Shown in pieces: positions 1 through 7,515 of a DNA stretch of 20,353 nt (position 1 is the first letter of the stretch; each line of letters begins with the position of its first letter). The position numbers and the translations under genes are program-made. Origin of the DNA: VRUE01 sp040904405 (GTDB lineage Bacteria > Actinomycetota > Thermoleophilia > Solirubrobacterales > 70-9); NCBI GenBank assembly GCA_040904405.1, contig JBBDTK010000119.1, positions 1-20,353 on the forward strand, in the 5' to 3' direction. Under the pieces are notes generated by a model. It saw only the letters and a program-made list of their open reading frames with translations. It made no database searches and was not told the origin of the DNA.

Positions 1-1131
1 GGTCGCCCAGACGGCGACCTCGCCGGCCTTCAGCTTCGACATCGAGCCCTCGGCGTTTTCGAATTTCTGGCCGTTGCGGCCCATCCAGGCGGCGCGCCAG
101 ACCAGGAGGCGGGCGGCGTCGATCTCCATCTTCATGTCGGCCAGGGCGAAGGCGATCGCCTGGTTCTCGATGATCGCCTTGCCGAACTGCTGGCGCTCCT
201 TGGCGTACTCGAGCGAGTACTCGTAGGCGGCGCGGGCGATGCCGAGCGCCTGGGCGCCGACCGTCGGCCGGCTCGCCTCGAAGGTCTGCATCGCCGCCTG
301 CGATTTGGAGCGCTTGCCCTCGCGCACCCGCGCCAGCCGCTCGTCGAGCTTCTCTTTGCCGCCCAGCAGGCAGGCGCCCGGGACGCGGCACTCGTCGAGG
401 TGGACATCGGCCGTGTGCGAGGCGCGCAGGCCGTGCTTCTTCACCTTTGCGCCCTGCTCGCAACCCTTGGTCCCTGGCGGGATGACGAAGGCGGCGTGGC
501 CGCGCGACTTGAGCTCGCGGTCAACCGTGGCGATGACGACATGGACGTCGGCGATGCCGCCGTTGGTCGCCCAGGCCTTCTGGCCGTTGAGCACCCATTC
601 GTCCTTCGCCTCGTCGTACTTGGCGGTGGTGCGGATCGCCGAGACGTCGGAGCCGGCGTCGGGCTCGGAGGCGCAGAAGGCGGCCACCCTGGGCTCGTCC
701 TCGCTGCCGAAGCACTGCGGGATCCACTCGCCCATCTGCTCCGCGGTTCCCTGCCCGAAGATCGCGGCGACCGCGAGCGAGGTGCCCATGATCGCCATGC
801 CGATCCCGGCGTCGCCCCAGAACAGCTCCTCGTTGGCGATCGGCAGCGTCAGCCCGGTCTCGTCGGCCCAGAACTGGCCCAGCGCTTCGAACCCGTAGAG
901 GCCGATCTTGGCGGCCTCCTGGATCACCGGCCAGGGGGTCTCCTCGCGCTCGTCCCACTCTGCCGCCGCCGGGCGCACGACGCCCTCGGCGAAGCCGTGG
1001 ACCCAGTCGCGGATGTCCTGCTGGTCCTGATTCAGCTCGAGCGTGAACTTGGGGCCCTCGGCCCCGGCGCCGTCGCTGCCGGCCGCCTCCGCGAGCCGCT
1101 CTGCCTCTGCCACCGCTGAAGAATCGCTCAT
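1..1131 (-). CDS. Acyl-CoA dehydrogenase, C-terminus cut by window edge
   Basis: 377 codons are visible from ATG at 1131 to the window edge with no stop, so only the C-terminal tail is missing. The product is a flavin-dependent acyl-CoA dehydrogenase that introduces the alpha-beta double bond into acyl-CoA and passes electrons to ETF. The N-terminal helical domain (residues about 35-130) is followed by the beta domain with the family signature CASEPDAGSDVSAI and NGQKAWATNG, and then by the C-terminal helical domain with YAKERQQFGKAI. The catalytic glutamate of most family members lies near the missing end and cannot be checked. The substrate class cannot be told from sequence. The gene has its own leaderless-type promoter (TAGGAT, 7 nt, ATG) and is separated by 30 nt from the stop of the upstream Cys-rich gene on the same strand. 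The assignment to the family is secure. Confidence 0.93.
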   Translation of the reverse strand, partial: MSDSSAVAEAERLAEAAGSDGAGAEGPKFTLELNQDQQDIRDWVHGFAEGVVRPAAAEWDEREETPWPVIQEAAKIGLYGFEALGQFWADETGLTLPIANEELFWGDAGIGMAIMGTSLAVAAIFGQGTAEQMGEWIPQCFGSEDEPRVAAFCASEPDAGSDVSAIRTTAKYDEAKDEWVLNGQKAWATNGGIADVHVVIATVDRELKSRGHAAFVIPPGTKGCEQGAKVKKHGLRASHTADVHLDECRVPGACLLGGKEKLDERLARVREGKRSKSQAAMQTFEASRPTVGAQALGIARAAYEYSLEYAKERQQFGKAIIENQAIAFALADMKMEIDAARLLVWRAAWMGRNGQKFENAEGSMSKLKAGEVAVWAT

Positions 1132-1138
1132 CCGGCGA

Positions 1139-1144
1139 ATCCTA
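1139..1144 (-). promoter_or_regulatory. Putative -10 box of a leaderless promoter for the acyl-CoA dehydrogenase
   Basis: Reading the minus strand, TAGGAT is followed by exactly 7 nt and then the ATG at 1131. This is the TANNNT-N6/7-start arrangement known for leaderless actinobacterial transcripts. There is no Shine-Dalgarno sequence between the box and the start. No convincing -35 was seen. Confidence 0.5.
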
Positions 1145-1161
1145 CATAGGACGATGTCGCC

Positions 1162-1557
1162 CTAGCGGCCGGGCGACTCCTGGGCGAGGTCGCGCAGGTC
1201 GAAGGCGCGCAGCCCCTCGGGCCCGCCGTCGGTGCAGTCGAAGAAGCGGCGGTTGACGCAGTCGTACTCGGGCCCGTCGCCGGCGTAGGCTCGCTCGACC
1301 TCGATCGGGCAGTGGGGCAGCGCCGTGCCGGTCATCTTGACGCCGCCGAAGCCGCCCCGCTGCCGCACCGCCTCGAGCTCCACCCGGGCGCCGAAGACCC
1401 CCTGCATGCAGCCGACGTACTGGACCCCGGTGAGGCCGTCGACGACGCTGTAGAGGAAGCGGCAGCCGAGCTCGACGCAGCCGCGCGGCTCGACCATCCT
1501 GTCGCAGAAGGAACGGCACTGGCGACACTCACCGGTCTTCTCGCGCGTAGCGGGCAC
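1162..1557 (-). CDS. Uncharacterised cysteine-rich small protein
   Basis: 131 residues from a GTG at 1557, which lies only 9 nt after the dnaE stop, so it is probably co-transcribed and perhaps translationally coupled. The protein is rich in cysteine: an N-terminal CRQC..FC cluster, then GC pairs around residues 27-32, a Cys near residue 50, and a C-terminal set including HCP and YDC. The spacing suggests metal or Fe-S binding, or disulfides, but I recognise no named family. There is no signal peptide and no membrane segment. The start is not well fixed, since the region before the GTG lacks a clear Shine-Dalgarno. The amino-acid composition looks like a real protein (aromatics and charged residues spread evenly), unlike the Arg/Ala/Pro-rich reverse frames. 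Confidence 0.7.
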   Translation of the reverse strand: MPATREKTGECRQCRSFCDRMVEPRGCVELGCRFLYSVVDGLTGVQYVGCMQGVFGARVELEAVRQRGGFGGVKMTGTALPHCPIEVERAYAGDGPEYDCVNRRFFDCTDGGPEGLRAFDLRDLAQESPGR

Positions 1558-1566
1558 ACCAGGAGT

Positions 1567-4500
1567 CTAGGCAGCCAGGGCTTCGCCGCCGAGAACCTGG
1601 TCCAGCTCTGCTCGCAGGCCGCTCGAGGGACGCACGCGGTAGCCGTCGCCGAGCTTCCACTCGCGCGCCTTGCCGTCCTCGCCGCGAATCGCCAGCAGGA
1701 CGTCGGCTTCCCCCTGGTGATGCTCGAGCACCTCCTTCAGCTGGTCGAACATGCCGGGCCGGCGCAGGCTGGCGGCGTCGATCGTCAGCCGCAGCGGCTC
1801 GCTCGGCGCGGCGGCCGCGGCGCTGGCGCGGGCGATCTCCTCGCCGTCGGGCTCGAAGCGCTCGGCCTCCTGCACGACCAGCTTCGTCTCGCCGCGCTCC
1901 TTGTGGTCGATCCGGCCGCGGACGAGGACGATCGCGTCGGGGGCGATCGTCGCGGCGCTCTCCGCCTGGTCGGCCTTGAAGACCAGCATCTCTACCTGCC
2001 CCTCGACGTCGTCGAGCGTCGCGAACATCATCTGCGAGCCGCTCTTGGTGCGGATCTTCTTGCTCTCGGTGACGATGCCGCCGACCGTGACCCAGGAGCC
2101 GTCGGGCTTGGTGGCCAGATCAGCGAGGCCGCAGTCGACCCGGGCGCGCAGCGCCTCGCGCACTTCGGAGAGCGGGTGCGAGGAGAGGTAGGTGCCGAGC
2201 GTCTCCTTCTCCATCGCCAGGAGCTCGCGGCGCTCGAACTCGGCGGACGAGATCGGCGGCCGGTGCTCGGAGCCGGCACCGCCCCCTCCCCCCTCGGCGG
2301 TGCCGTCGCCGAAGTCGAAGATCGAGCCCTGGCCGAGCTGCGCGTCCTCCTGCGCTTTCTGGCCCGCCGACTGCGCCGCCGGCAGCGCCTCCAGCATCCC
2401 CTTGCGGGTGGCGCCGGTCGAGTCGAGGGCGCCGCACTTGATCAGGCACTCGACCGCGCGTTTGTTGACCGCGCGCGAGTCGACCCGCTCGCAGAAGTCC
2501 CAGATCGAGGCGATCTCGCCGTCCCCGCGGGTGCGCAGGATCGCCTCGACGGCGCTGTGGCCGACGTTCTTGACCGCGTCGAGGCCGAACCGGATCGCCT
2601 TCTCGTAGACGACGAAGCTGTGGTCGGAGGAGTTGACGTCGGGGGGCAGCACGTCGATCCCCATCTCCTCGCAGCGGTTGACGAAGAAGGGCACCTTGTC
2701 CTTGGTGTTCATCACCGAGGAGATCACCGCCGCCATGTACTCGGCCGGGTAGTTGGCCTTGAGGTAGGCGGTGCGGTAGGCGATCAGCGCGTAGCAGGCG
2801 GCGTGGGACTTGTTGAAGGAGTAGTCGGCGGCGGCCTCCATCAGCGACCACATCTCCTTGGCGACCTTCGTCGCCGTGCCCGAGCCCTCCATCCCCTGCA
2901 TGAACTTGGCCTTCATCGTTGCCATCAGGTCGCGCTTCTTCTTGCCGATCGCCTTGCGCAGGTCGTCCGCCTCGGCCGGGCTGAAGCCGGCCATCCGCTT
3001 GGCGATCTCCATCAGCTGCTCCTGGTAGAGGACGCAGCCGTAGGTCGGCTCGGTGATCGGCCGCAGGCGCTCGTCGGGGAAGGTGACCGAGTCGGGATTG
3101 CGCTTGCCCTTGGCGTAGTCGGGGATGTAGCGCATCGCGCCGGGCCGGTAGAGCGAGACGAGGGCGACGATGTCGTCGAACTCGGTCGGCTGCACCTTCT
3201 TCATCGCCTCGCGCATGCCCTCCGACTCGAGCTGGAAGACGCCGGTGCCGTCGCCGCGGGAGAGCATCTCGAAGGTCTTGCCGTCGTCCATCGGGATCGC
3301 CGCGATGTCGAGCTCGACCCCGCGCGAGCGGCGCACGATCTCGACCGCGTCCTCGATCACGTCGAGGTTGCGCAGGCCGAGGAAGTCCATCTTCAGCAGC
3401 CCGATCTCCTCGATCGGGCCCATCGAGTACTGGGTCACCACCTTGTACTGGCGCTCGGCCTTGCCGCTGCCGTTGCCGTTCGCCGCGCCGTTGCCGTTGG
3501 CCGGCGCGCTGCGGTCCTCGGCCAGCTGCAGCGGCACGATCTCCTGCAGCGGCCGGTCGGCGATCACCACCGCGGCGGCGTGGATCGAGTTGTTGCGGAT
3601 GATTCCCTCGAGGCCCTGGGCGACGTCGAGGATCCGCTTCGCGTCGGGCTCGGAGTCATACGTCTTGCGCAGCTCCTGCCCGGGCTTGAGGCACTCCTCG
3701 AAGGAGGGGGTGCGGCCGAGGATCGGCTCCGGGATCTGCTTCGCGAGCCGGTCGCCGCTGCCGTAGTCGAAGCCGAGCACGCGGGCCGCGTCGCGGGTCG
3801 CCGCGCGCGGCGCCATCGTGCCGAAGGTGACGATCTGGGCGACCGACTCGCGGCCGTATTTCTCGCCGACGTAGCGGATCACCCGCTCGCGCCCGCGGAC
3901 CGAGAAGTCGATGTCGATGTCGGGCATCGATTTGCGGCCGGGGTTGAGGAAGCGCTCGAACAGCAGGTCGTTGGCGAGCGGATCGAGGTCGGTAATGCTG
4001 AGCGAGTAGGAGACGATCGAGCCGGCCGCCGAGCCGCGGCCCGGGCCGACCGCGATCCCGTTCTCCTTGGCGAAGCGGATGAAGTCCCAGACGATCAGGA
4101 AGTAGGAGGAGAAGCCCATCTCCTCGATCACCCCGAGCTCGAGCTCGAGCCGCTCGAGCGCCGCGGCGGGCGGCGGGTCGCCGTAGCGGGCGCGCAGCCC
4201 CTCGGCGGCGATCCGGCGCAGCATCGCCTCCGGCTCGGCGCCGTCCTCGGTCGGGTAGCGGGGCAGCAGCAGCTTGCCCAGCTCGATCTCGATCTCGCAG
4301 CGCTCGGCGATCTCCAGCGTGGCCGGGATCGCCTCCGGCCACTCGGTGAAGGACTCGGCCATTTCCTCGTTGCTCTTGAGGTAGAACTCGTTGGTGTCGA
4401 AGCTCATCTTCGGCGCCTCGAGGGTCGACTTGGTCTGCACGCAGAGCAGCGCCGCGTGGTTGTCGAAGTCCTCGCGGCGCAGGTAGTGGACGTCGGCGGT

Positions 4501-5115
4501 GCCGACCAGCGGCCGGCCCAGCTCGCGGGCGAAGCGGACGATTCCCCGGTTGGCCTTCTCCTGCTCCTCGATGCCGTTCTTCTGCAGCTCGAAATAGACC
4601 TGCTCGGGGCCGAAGGCCTGGATCAGGTCGTCGAGGTGGGCGCGGGCGTCGTCGGCGCGCTCTTCGACCAGGCGGCGGCAGAAGCGCGACTGCAGGCAGC
4701 CGGTGAGGACGATGACGCCCTTGGAGTGGCGGGCGAGCAGCTCCATGTCGACGTTGGCCTTGCCGCGCGAGAACCCCTCGAGGAAGCCGGCCGAGGTGAG
4801 CTGGACCAGGTTGGCGAAGCCGGCGTCGCTCTCGGCCAGCAGGGTGATGTGGTTGCGCTCGTACTTGGGCCTCTCCTTGACCGCGGCGACGTCGTCGACC
4901 AGGTAGGCCTCGAGCCCGGCGATCGGCTTGATCCCGTGCTTGTGGCAGGCCTTGTAGAGGTCGACCGCGCCGTTCATCACGCCGTGGTCGGTGAGGCCGA
5001 GCGCCGGCTGCCCGAGCTCCGCCGCGCGGGCCGCCATCGCGTCGATCTTGCAGGCGCCGTCGAGCAGCGAGTACTCGCTGTGGGCGTGGAGATGGACTGC
5101 GGATGGGCTGCTCAC
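1567..5115 (-). CDS. dnaE: DNA polymerase III subunit alpha (DnaE1 type)
   Basis: Replicative DNA polymerase catalytic subunit. In order: N-terminal PHP domain starting with HLHAHSEYSLLDG and including LTDHG; polymerase palm with the catalytic PDIDIDF motif at about residue 400; fingers with YRPGAM, YQEQLM and the characteristic FNKSHAACYA; a short QGSIFDF sequence near residue 930 that fits the beta-clamp binding motif; then an OB-fold (VTVGGIVTESKKIRTKSG) and a C-terminal tail. A low-complexity Asn/Gly linker around residue 545 (ANGNGAANGNGSG) interrupts the middle. The start chosen is GTG 5115, which puts HLHAHS at residue 8, as usual for the family. An in-frame GTG at 5160, with GGAAGG about 10 nt upstream, would add 15 residues and remains possible. 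Length is normal (about 1180 aa). It lies downstream of the kinase gene and upstream of the Cys-rich gene on the same strand. Confidence 0.97.
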   Translation of the reverse strand: MSSPSAVHLHAHSEYSLLDGACKIDAMAARAAELGQPALGLTDHGVMNGAVDLYKACHKHGIKPIAGLEAYLVDDVAAVKERPKYERNHITLLAESDAGFANLVQLTSAGFLEGFSRGKANVDMELLARHSKGVIVLTGCLQSRFCRRLVEERADDARAHLDDLIQAFGPEQVYFELQKNGIEEQEKANRGIVRFARELGRPLVGTADVHYLRREDFDNHAALLCVQTKSTLEAPKMSFDTNEFYLKSNEEMAESFTEWPEAIPATLEIAERCEIEIELGKLLLPRYPTEDGAEPEAMLRRIAAEGLRARYGDPPPAAALERLELELGVIEEMGFSSYFLIVWDFIRFAKENGIAVGPGRGSAAGSIVSYSLSITDLDPLANDLLFERFLNPGRKSMPDIDIDFSVRGRERVIRYVGEKYGRESVAQIVTFGTMAPRAATRDAARVLGFDYGSGDRLAKQIPEPILGRTPSFEECLKPGQELRKTYDSEPDAKRILDVAQGLEGIIRNNSIHAAAVVIADRPLQEIVPLQLAEDRSAPANGNGAANGNGSGKAERQYKVVTQYSMGPIEEIGLLKMDFLGLRNLDVIEDAVEIVRRSRGVELDIAAIPMDDGKTFEMLSRGDGTGVFQLESEGMREAMKKVQPTEFDDIVALVSLYRPGAMRYIPDYAKGKRNPDSVTFPDERLRPITEPTYGCVLYQEQLMEIAKRMAGFSPAEADDLRKAIGKKKRDLMATMKAKFMQGMEGSGTATKVAKEMWSLMEAAADYSFNKSHAACYALIAYRTAYLKANYPAEYMAAVISSVMNTKDKVPFFVNRCEEMGIDVLPPDVNSSDHSFVVYEKAIRFGLDAVKNVGHSAVEAILRTRGDGEIASIWDFCERVDSRAVNKRAVECLIKCGALDSTGATRKGMLEALPAAQSAGQKAQEDAQLGQGSIFDFGDGTAEGGGGGAGSEHRPPISSAEFERRELLAMEKETLGTYLSSHPLSEVREALRARVDCGLADLATKPDGSWVTVGGIVTESKKIRTKSGSQMMFATLDDVEGQVEMLVFKADQAESAATIAPDAIVLVRGRIDHKERGETKLVVQEAERFEPDGEEIARASAAAAAPSEPLRLTIDAASLRRPGMFDQLKEVLEHHQGEADVLLAIRGEDGKAREWKLGDGYRVRPSSGLRAELDQVLGGEALAA

Positions 5116-5161
5116 GGGCTGGCGCCGATCATGGCAACCGGCGCAGATGCCAACCGCCACA

Positions 5162-5175
5162 GAAGGCGCGCCTTC
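5162..5175. repeat. Perfect 14-bp palindrome in the kinase-dnaE gap
   Basis: GAAGGCGCGCCTTC is its own reverse complement. It sits in the short gap between the kinase stop (5209) and dnaE, directly before the alternative GTG at 5160. It could be an operator or a small hairpin, or chance in GC-rich DNA. The right half on the minus strand (GGAAGG) would serve as the ribosome-binding site for the 5160 start. Confidence 0.35.
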
Positions 5176-5208
5176 CGCGCTATATCCGCGCGTATTTCTC
5201 GCTCTTCC

Positions 5209-6678
5209 TCAGCGTTGGGGCGTGCTGCACACGGTGAACCCGATCTCGCGCGCCAGCCTCGTGCGCAGCCGGTCCTCCGCGTCGCGCCGGTCGCGTGCCG
5301 CTTCGACCCCGACCCTGCTGCCTTCCCTCGCGGCGGCGAGCGCCTCCCTGTCGGTCGCGTAGACCCGCTCCTGCGCCTCGACGTATTCGCCGTAGGGGGT
5401 GGCCAGCTGCCGCGGCGGCGTCAGCCCCTGCAGCCCGCGGATGCGCAGCCTCGCGTTGCGGACGAGGGCCTCCGCGTAGGAGGGGTCCGCCGAGCGCTCG
5501 CTTTCGAGGTCGCGGACTTCGAGGTAGCGGTCTTTGCTTTGCCGGCAGATCGCGTCGGCCTTGGCGATCAGCTCGGCTCGAGTCGCACCGCCGTCACCGG
5601 AGCCCGGGTTGCGGTCGTCTCCGCCGGCGGTGAGGAGGACCGCTGCTGCTGCTGCCACGACCGCCGCGAGGCCCGCCAGCGCCACGAGCGGCCGACTGCC
5701 TCGACTGCGCTCGGGCGGCAGCCGGCGCGTCGCCGCATCTGACGGCTGCGGCGCGATCGTCTCCGCCGTGCCGGTCGCGGCGGCGCCGGTGGCGACGGTG
5801 CGCTCGGGCAGCTCCGGCGCCGCCCCGCTCAGCGCCGCGACCGCGGCCCGGCCGAGGTCGCCGGCCGACGGGTAGCGGTCCTCCGGCTGCTTGGAGAGCG
5901 ATCGGATGACGACGTCGTCGAGGGCCATCGGTACCGCAGTCGCCCGCAGCGAGGGGGCCGGCGGCGGGTCGTTGAGGTGGGCGTAGAGGCGCGCCGCCTC
6001 GCCCTCCCGCGGGTACGGGACCTCGCCGGTCAGGAGCTTGCAGAGAAGGCAGCCGAGCGCATAGACGTCGGTGCGGGCGTCGACCGCGCCGCCGGAGATC
6101 TGCTCCGGCGCGACGTAGTCGAGGGTGCCGACGAAGCGTCCGGTCTCGGTCAGGCCGGACTCGGTGGCGACGTTGCGGGCGACGCCGAAGTCGGTGATGT
6201 AGGCGTGATCGACGGCCGCCGTCTCGTCGAGCAGGACGTTGGCCGGCTTGACGTCGCGGTGGACGAGGCCGGCAGCGTGGATCGCGTCGAGCCCGCTGCC
6301 GACCTGGGCGATCAGCGCCGCCGCGGCAGCCGGCTCGAGCCGGCCCTCGCGTCCGAGGTGCTTGCCGAGGTCGGAGCCGGCGACGTAGCGCATCGCGATG
6401 AAGGGAACCCCGTCCTGCTCTCCCGCGGCGTAGATCGGCACCACGTTCGGGTGCTCGATCGAGGCGGCGATCCGCGACTCCTCGGCGAAGCGGCGGGCGA
6501 ACACCTCCTCTGCGGCCGCCTCGGGCGCGATCAGCTTCAGCGCCACCCGGCGCTCCAAGCCCGGCTCGATTGCCAGGTAGAGCACGCCCATCCCGCCCCG
6601 GCCCAGGATCCGCTCGATCCGGTAGCCGGCGAACCGGTCCCCCTCGGCAAGTTCGATCCAGCGCCCTTCGCCCGGCAT
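5209..6678 (-). CDS. Membrane-anchored Ser/Thr protein kinase (PknB-like)
   Basis: 489 residues from ATG 6678. The Hanks-type kinase domain spans about residues 15-285: glycine-rich loop GRGGMG at 26-31, VALK lysine K48, catalytic HRDVKPAN at 140-147, DFG at 163-165, and APE at 190-192, so all catalytic residues are present. A proline/alanine-rich juxtamembrane stretch (290-330) is followed by a single membrane segment at about 331-351 and an extracytoplasmic helical domain of about 135 residues. Two cysteines near its ends (C378, C484) could form a disulfide. There are no PASTA repeats, so this is not the peptidoglycan-sensing type; the ligand is unknown. It faces a divergent gene for a secreted protein across a 39-bp gap and precedes dnaE by about 50-95 nt. 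A leaderless promoter (TAGGGT, 6 nt, ATG) fits the start. Confidence 0.95.
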   Translation of the reverse strand: MPGEGRWIELAEGDRFAGYRIERILGRGGMGVLYLAIEPGLERRVALKLIAPEAAAEEVFARRFAEESRIAASIEHPNVVPIYAAGEQDGVPFIAMRYVAGSDLGKHLGREGRLEPAAAAALIAQVGSGLDAIHAAGLVHRDVKPANVLLDETAAVDHAYITDFGVARNVATESGLTETGRFVGTLDYVAPEQISGGAVDARTDVYALGCLLCKLLTGEVPYPREGEAARLYAHLNDPPPAPSLRATAVPMALDDVVIRSLSKQPEDRYPSAGDLGRAAVAALSGAAPELPERTVATGAAATGTAETIAPQPSDAATRRLPPERSRGSRPLVALAGLAAVVAAAAAVLLTAGGDDRNPGSGDGGATRAELIAKADAICRQSKDRYLEVRDLESERSADPSYAEALVRNARLRIRGLQGLTPPRQLATPYGEYVEAQERVYATDREALAAAREGSRVGVEAARDRRDAEDRLRTRLAREIGFTVCSTPQR

Positions 6679-6684
6679 AGCCCA

Positions 6685-6690
6685 ACCCTA
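6685..6690 (-). promoter_or_regulatory. Putative -10 box of a leaderless promoter for the kinase
   Basis: On the minus strand TAGGGT is followed by TGGGCT and then the ATG at 6678. The 6-nt gap places the likely transcription start at or beside the start codon. There is no room for a separate ribosome-binding site. Confidence 0.5.
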
Positions 6691-6717
6691 GCCCGGCCTA
6701 CACTCCCTTGGGTTCGC

Positions 6718-7494
6718 ATGCGACGCCTCATCCTCATAGCCGCGGTCGGCGCGACGGCACTGCTCGGCGCCGCGGTCGCGCGCGGCGAGCTCAAGGTCGA
6801 AGACGGCCTGCGGCTCGGCTTCGACGCCCGCTTCAGCCCGCACACGCTGCCGCGCGACCGCGACGTGCCGGTCAGCGTCGACATCAGCGGCACGGTGCGG
6901 ACCACCGACGGCAGCCAGCCGCCGCAGCTGCGCCGGATGACCGTGGCGGTCAACCGCTACGGCCGGATGTCGACCCGCGGCCTGCCGCGATGCCGGGCCG
7001 GCCGGCTCGAGTCGACCAGCTCCGAGGTCGCCCTGGCCCGCTGTCGCCGCGCCCTCGTCGGCCGTGGCCGCTTCGGCGCCAAGGTCGAGTTCCCCAACGT
7101 CGCCCCGTTCCCGGTCAAGGGCAGGATGCTCGCCTTCAACGGCCGGCTCGGCGGCAGGCAGGTGATCTACCTCCACATCCACGGCTCCAACCCGATCGAG
7201 GCGACCGTCGTGCTCACCTTCAGGGTCAAGCGCCTGGGCAAGGGCAGGTTCGGCACCGTGCTCACGACCAGGATCCCGCGCATCGCCTCCGACCTCGGCT
7301 ACGTCACCGACGTCGCCCTCACGTTCGGACGCCGCTACCGCTTCGCCGGCGAGTCACGCAGCTTCATCAGCGCTCGCTGCGCCGCGCCGGTCGGCTTCCC
7401 CGGCGCGATCTTCACCTTCGCCAAGGGCAGTTTCTTCTTCGCCGGCGGCAAGAGCATCCGCACCGCGGTCGTGCGCGACTGCCTGGTCCGGTAG
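6718..7494 (+). CDS. Secreted protein of unknown function
   Basis: 258 residues from ATG 6718. The open frame runs far upstream, but only this ATG gives a sensible N-terminus: a short signal peptide with basic MRR, hydrophobic LILIAAVGATALLGAAV and a likely ARG-E cleavage region near residue 25. The mature part is rich in beta-prone stretches and basic residues (for example TVAVNRYGRMSTRGLP, HIHGSNPIEATVVLTF). It has four cysteines: CRAG and ARCRRAL around residues 90-110, and two near the C-terminus (ARCAAP, VRDCLVR). It resembles small exported proteins I associate with Solirubrobacterales, but I cannot name a domain. It is divergent from the kinase. A weak -10 (TACACT at 6699-6704) lies upstream. 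Whether it works with the kinase's external domain is unknown. Confidence 0.78.
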   Translation: MRRLILIAAVGATALLGAAVARGELKVEDGLRLGFDARFSPHTLPRDRDVPVSVDISGTVRTTDGSQPPQLRRMTVAVNRYGRMSTRGLPRCRAGRLESTSSEVALARCRRALVGRGRFGAKVEFPNVAPFPVKGRMLAFNGRLGGRQVIYLHIHGSNPIEATVVLTFRVKRLGKGRFGTVLTTRIPRIASDLGYVTDVALTFGRRYRFAGESRSFISARCAAPVGFPGAIFTFAKGSFFFAGGKSIRTAVVRDCLVR

Positions 7495-7515
7495 CGGCGC
7501 GCCCGCTTCGACCAA

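Noticed and set aside
1312..5742. Very long open frame on the plus strand opposite dnaE
   Set aside because: It is the reverse-frame shadow of dnaE and the kinase in GC-rich DNA (Leu/Arg/Val/Gly/Asp-rich, no domain). The opposite strand carries all polymerase motifs.
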